This document shows positions 31,018-33,272 of a stretch of 33,272 nt of DNA, piece after piece. Positions within the stretch are counted from its first letter, which is position 1. Every line of letters starts with the position of its first letter. The notes under the pieces are model-generated. The model saw only the letters and a program-made list of their open reading frames with translations. It did no database searches and was not told the DNA's origin. Source of the stretch: a virus; IMG/VR virus record IMGVR_UViG_3300032240_000441, positions 1-33,272 of that record; one strand, given 5' to 3'. The translations under genes were made by a program, and so were the position numbers.

Positions 31018-31400
31018 GTAACCCATTTGACTACGTTAACCAGATTACTCAAGGCAAGAAAAACCTAATTGTTGATGAACAGACGGAAAAAGATTATAAT
31101 CCGTTTATTATCAATCGTGCTTTATCCTATCATTTCGACTGTATTCTTTATGCTAATGAGATGAATATTCGTTCATCCATGGATAAAAAGATGCAAAATG
31201 CATTTCTTATAAATACAATCAGGTCTCGGAAGAGGCCTTTTGCAAAGTGGGTAAAGTCTGAAAAAAGTGAAGATATAGCATGTATTAAAAGTCATTTCGG
31301 CTATTCAGACCTCAAGGCTAAAGAAGTTTTACGCCTGCTTAGTGATGAACAAATCCAAAAATTAAAAGAACAAACCGAAGCTGGTGGATTAAGGAAATGA
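31014..31400 (+). CDS. 62: Clamp loader small subunit gp62
   Basis: The protein has 128 residues, clearly shorter than T4 gp62 (187). NPFDYVNQITQGKKNLIVDE, YNPFIINRALSYHFDCILYA, NEMNIRSSMDKKMQNAFLIN and RKRPFAKWVKSEK match the conserved N-terminal and middle parts of gp62. The shorter form is common in aquatic T4-like phages. It completes the gp44/gp62 clamp loader. The start overlaps the membrane protein stop, and regA follows after 4 nt. Confidence 0.88.
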   Translation: MSNPFDYVNQITQGKKNLIVDEQTEKDYNPFIINRALSYHFDCILYANEMNIRSSMDKKMQNAFLINTIRSRKRPFAKWVKSEKSEDIACIKSHFGYSDLKAKEVLRLLSDEQIQKLKEQTEAGGLRK

Positions 31401-31404
31401 ATTT

Positions 31405-31821
31405 ATGTCTGATATATTTAAAGGGGTTGGAGTTGAGATAGCACTCGACAACGAAGACGCTTTCTTGAAGGTGCGTGAAACCCTTACACGTATCGGTGTG
31501 TCATCAAGAAAAGAAAAAGTGTTATACCAATCTTGCCACATCCTACACAAGCAAGGCCGATATGTTATTTTACACTTTAAAGAATTATTTGCACTAGATG
31601 GAAAACCATCTACTATTACTGAAAATGATTTACAACGTAGAAATGCTATTGTAGTTTTATTAGAAGAATGGGGTTTGTTAAAAATTCTAAAAGAAGAACA
31701 AGAAAAGATTGCTAATAATTTAGCACCTTTACACCAAATAAAAATTATTGCTTTCAAAGAAAAAGAAGAATGGAATTTGGTTAGTAAGTACACAATTGGC
31801 AAGAAAAAGATTGAGTATTAA
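31405..31821 (+). CDS. regA: Translational repressor RegA
   Basis: The protein has 138 residues (T4 RegA: 122). LKVRETLTRIGVSSRKEKVL, YQSCHILHKQGRYVILHFKE and the C-terminal KYTIGK align closely with T4 RegA. It binds mRNAs at U/A-rich start regions and represses early genes, including 44, 45 and its own gene in T4. Several starts in this window have TATTATG or TATAATG contexts that could be its targets. The extra ~12 N-terminal residues (MSDIFKGVGVEI) are not in T4. Confidence 0.93.
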   Translation: MSDIFKGVGVEIALDNEDAFLKVRETLTRIGVSSRKEKVLYQSCHILHKQGRYVILHFKELFALDGKPSTITENDLQRRNAIVVLLEEWGLLKILKEEQEKIANNLAPLHQIKIIAFKEKEEWNLVSKYTIGKKKIEY

Positions 31822-31827
31822 TAAATA
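31820..31827 (+). promoter_or_regulatory. Possible late promoter before the hsp20 leader (AATAAATA)
   Basis: This is a 7 of 8 match to TATAAATA overlapping the regA stop. It would place the hsp20 leader RNA start near 31835, just before the first stem (31841). No sigma70-type promoter is visible in this gap, which gives the weak match some weight. Confidence 0.35.
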
Positions 31828-31840
31828 ACAGTATTCTCAG

Positions 31841-31994
31841 GGATGGGAACTAGGCCGGTATCCTAGTAAATAACTACCAAAGAACCCACCTTAGGGCTGT
31901 TTGATGCTACGGTATAAGGCGTCCGTGCAATTGAACTGACATACGTTAATTGTCGCCAGATAAAGTAACTGGCTTGCTATGCCTTAGGGGTAGC
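31841..31994 (+). ncRNA. Structured leader RNA (or small RNA) before hsp20, unassigned
   Basis: The 205-nt gap between regA and hsp20 has no gene but several consistent stems. GGATGGG (31841-31847) pairs with CCCACC (31885-31890) with one bulge. It encloses ACTAGG/CCTAGT (31849-31854 with 31862-31867). CCTTA/TAAGG follows (31889-31893 with 31915-31919). GGCG plus CAATT (31918-31921, 31928-31932) pairs with AATTG plus CGCC (31948-31957). GCCAG/CTGGC (31955-31959 with 31969-31973) competes with it. Last is GCTATGCC/GGGGTAGC (31976-31983 with 31987-31994). The mutually exclusive stems resemble a switch. It matches no riboswitch, ribozyme or tRNA I can recognise. Confidence 0.5.
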
Positions 31995-32026
31995 ATTTTC
32001 ATTAACTCGCTTAATAGGAGAAAACT

Positions 32027-32512
32027 ATGACATTAGGACGTATTTCTTTTGGTCCACTTCACCACTCAACTTTAGGTTTCGACCGATTTTTCGATGAGGC
32101 TGAACGCTTATTGAAAACGGACTTGACAAAGGTTAATCCAGCATTTCCTCCGCACAACATAATTAAACTAGATGACAATCGTTATTTGGTCGAATTGGCT
32201 GTTGCTGGTTTTGCTGAATCAGAAATTGATATTTCAGTTGAAGATAATATTCTGAATATCAAAGGTGAAAAGAAAGATAAGGACACCGATGTAACATATA
32301 TCCACCGTGGTATTGGTACTCGTTCCTTTACAAAAACTTTAACAATAGCTGACACAGTTGAAGTTCGTGGTGCAGAATTCAAAGATGGAATTTTGCGTAT
32401 TGCTTTAGAGAATGTAATTCCTGAACACAAGAAACCACGTAAAATTGCAATTGGTGAAAGTTTGAAGGAGTTTAAACCACAACTCTTACAAGAGGCAACC
32501 TCAAGTAAGTAG
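32027..32512 (+). CDS. Small heat shock protein Hsp20 (IbpA-like)
   Basis: The protein has 161 residues. The alpha-crystallin domain covers ~40-140 (NIIKLDDNRYLVELAVAGFA; EIDISVEDNILNIKGEK; FTKTLTIADTVEVRGAEFKD; GILRIALENVIPEHKKPRKI). The closing IPE..KPRKI strand is the IPE-type seen in bacterial IbpA proteins. The N-terminus (FDRFFDEAERLL) is also IbpA-like. It is an ATP-independent holdase that keeps unfolded proteins soluble. Hsp20 genes are usual in aquatic T4-like phages. The SD AGGAG is 6 nt before the ATG, a long structured leader precedes it and a terminator follows. Confidence 0.93.
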   Translation: MTLGRISFGPLHHSTLGFDRFFDEAERLLKTDLTKVNPAFPPHNIIKLDDNRYLVELAVAGFAESEIDISVEDNILNIKGEKKDKDTDVTYIHRGIGTRSFTKTLTIADTVEVRGAEFKDGILRIALENVIPEHKKPRKIAIGESLKEFKPQLLQEATSSK

Positions 32513-32523
32513 TAAACAGTATT

Positions 32524-32544
32524 GGGAGTGGGCAATCCACTCCC
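32524..32544 (+). terminator. Terminator hairpin after hsp20
   Basis: GGGAGTGG (32524-32531) pairs perfectly with CCACTCCC (32537-32544) around GCAAT, followed by ATCTTT. The stem is GC-rich for this genome. The T-tract is short and runs into the next promoter box. Confidence 0.8.
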
Positions 32545-32548
32545 ATCT

Positions 32549-32580
32549 TTGCCGCATTTATTTTATGGTTGATGTATAAT
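32549..32580 (+). promoter_or_regulatory. Promoter of the TTGCCRCA-N18-TATAAT type before the metallophosphoesterase gene
   Basis: TTGCCGCA (32549-32556) lies 18 nt before a perfect TATAAT (32575-32580). This is the third copy of this arrangement, 24 nt before the ATG at 32605, right after a terminator. Confidence 0.65.
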
Positions 32581-32604
32581 TAACCTTTATTTGATGAGAA
32601 TATT

Positions 32605-33272
32605 ATGAAAATCGCAGTCTGCTCGGACTTACATTTAGAGTTTGGTCCAATTTCTTTAGAGAACACCGGCAATGCCGAAGTGTTGATTTTGTCTGGTGAC
32701 ATTTGTGTTGCCAAAGATTTGACCGAGCGTGATAGTTACAGTATCGAAGGTGAATCTGATAAGAGTAACAAATACCACACTTTCTTCCAAGAATGTTCCG
32801 CTAGATTTCCTCATGTAGTTTACATCATGGGTAACCATGAACACTATCATGGCGACTTAGCAAAATCATATGACATTCTTAAAACCAATCTGTCTTACTT
32901 GAAAAATCTTCATGTCATGGAAAAAGAATCCTTTGACCTTGATGGAGTAACTTTTATCGCTGGTACTCTTTGGACAGATATGAACAAAGAAGACCCAAGT
33001 ACATTGTATGGTATTAAAGGTTACATGAACGACTATCGAATCATTAATGATTCTAGTGAAGTTGTGAATTACAAATCTTTTGATGATGAAGGCAAACCAA
33101 CTTTCAAAACTCGACCTGCTAAGTTCACTCCTGAAAAATCAGTTTTAGAACACAAAGCATTTTTGCAGTTTATTGATAGTGTGATTAGTGCTGACATTAT
33201 TACTGGTAATCTTAACCAAAAATATGTTGTTGTTGGCCATCATGCACCAAGTAAATCATCAACAAAGCCACA
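32605..33272 (+). CDS. Metallophosphoesterase (calcineurin-like), 3' end outside the window
   Basis: The frame is open from the ATG at 32605 to the right edge (222 complete codons). Motifs of the calcineurin-like phosphoesterase family are in order: SDLHLEF (7-13), LSGDI (29-33), MGNHEHY (75-81) and VVGHHAP (~209-215). Metal ligands would be Asp8, His10, Asp32, Asn77, His78 and His213. Short stand-alone members like this cleave phosphomonoesters, phosphodiesters or cyclic nucleotides; the substrate is unknown. It is unrelated to gp47 beyond the fold. It has its own promoter of the TTGCCRCA type and no evident SD (GAGAATATT). Confidence 0.85.
   Translation, partial: MKIAVCSDLHLEFGPISLENTGNAEVLILSGDICVAKDLTERDSYSIEGESDKSNKYHTFFQECSARFPHVVYIMGNHEHYHGDLAKSYDILKTNLSYLKNLHVMEKESFDLDGVTFIAGTLWTDMNKEDPSTLYGIKGYMNDYRIINDSSEVVNYKSFDDEGKPTFKTRPAKFTPEKSVLEHKAFLQFIDSVISADIITGNLNQKYVVVGHHAPSKSSTKP

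Noticed and set aside
31208-31215. Exact TATAAATA inside gp62
   Set aside because: It lies in coding sequence ~195 nt before regA with no nearby late gene. It could be a late promoter, but there is no supporting context.
31389-31802. 137-codon minus-strand ORF opposite regA
   Set aside because: It is antisense to a clear RegA gene, with no start signal and no recognisable protein. The same applies to 30344-30652, 19276-19638 and 32182-32535.
1-33272. Search for CRISPR arrays, insertion sequences, integrase, attachment sites and frameshifted genes
   Set aside because: I saw no regularly spaced repeats, transposase, integrase or broken reading frame. All core genes are intact.

Overview
This window is a segment of a T4-like (tevenvirus-type) myovirus genome. 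The main evidence is the order of core genes, all on the + strand. First comes a virion block in the T4 order: 13-14-15-16-17-18-19-20-67-68-21-22-23. It is followed by uvsY-uvsW, gene 55, 47-46, and then 45-44-62-regA. The DNA is AT-rich and very compact, with many TAATG, ATGA or TTGA stop/start overlaps. There is no minus-strand gene I can support, no CRISPR and no insertion sequence. The host cannot be named from the sequence. Canonical TTGACA/TATAAT promoters, Shine-Dalgarno sites and an IbpA-type small heat shock protein fit a Gram-negative host. The gene set (peptide deformylase, hsp20, CobS-like ATPase, short gp62) resembles T4-like phages of aquatic bacteria.

Layout. 1-365 is the C-terminus of a fibre-like protein. 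375-5756 holds the neck genes and both terminase subunits, with a Dps-like ferritin gene inserted between gp16 and gp17. 5819-9753 holds sheath, tube and portal. 9766-14644 holds the prohead core, protease, scaffold and major capsid protein, closed by a strong terminator. 14739-15278 encodes a second tail-tube-fold protein. 15329-18033 holds recombination genes uvsY and uvsW plus two unknown proteins. 18149-21479 encodes the late sigma factor gp55 and the gp47/gp46 nuclease.

21476-29060 is about 7.6 kb of accessory genes between 46 and 45, which are close neighbours in T4. It contains a small unknown protein, peptide deformylase, a DruA/DUF4338-like protein, a short tRNA-like gene, a CobT-like protein (HExxH plus VWA) with its CobS/MoxR-like AAA+ partner, a small helix-turn-helix protein, a glycosyltransferase-like protein and a MazZ-like dNTP pyrophosphohydrolase. 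29078-31821 holds the sliding clamp, clamp loader and RegA, with a small membrane protein inside the operon. 31822-32026 is a structured, probably untranslated leader before hsp20. A metallophosphoesterase gene runs off the right edge.

Regulation visible in the sequence. T4-type late promoters (TATAAATA and near matches) precede virion genes and match the presence of gp55. Sigma70-type promoters with a shared GCTTGACA-like -35 region precede uvsY, gene 55 and the CobS-like gene, and a variant precedes the CobT-like gene. A distinct arrangement, TTGCCRCA, then exactly 18 nt, then TATAAT, precedes the tRNA-like gene, the HTH gene and the metallophosphoesterase. The items most worth following up are this promoter class, the CobT/CobS pair with its shared leader, the DruA-like gene, the D-arm-poor tRNA-like gene, the hsp20 leader and the Dps between the terminase genes.
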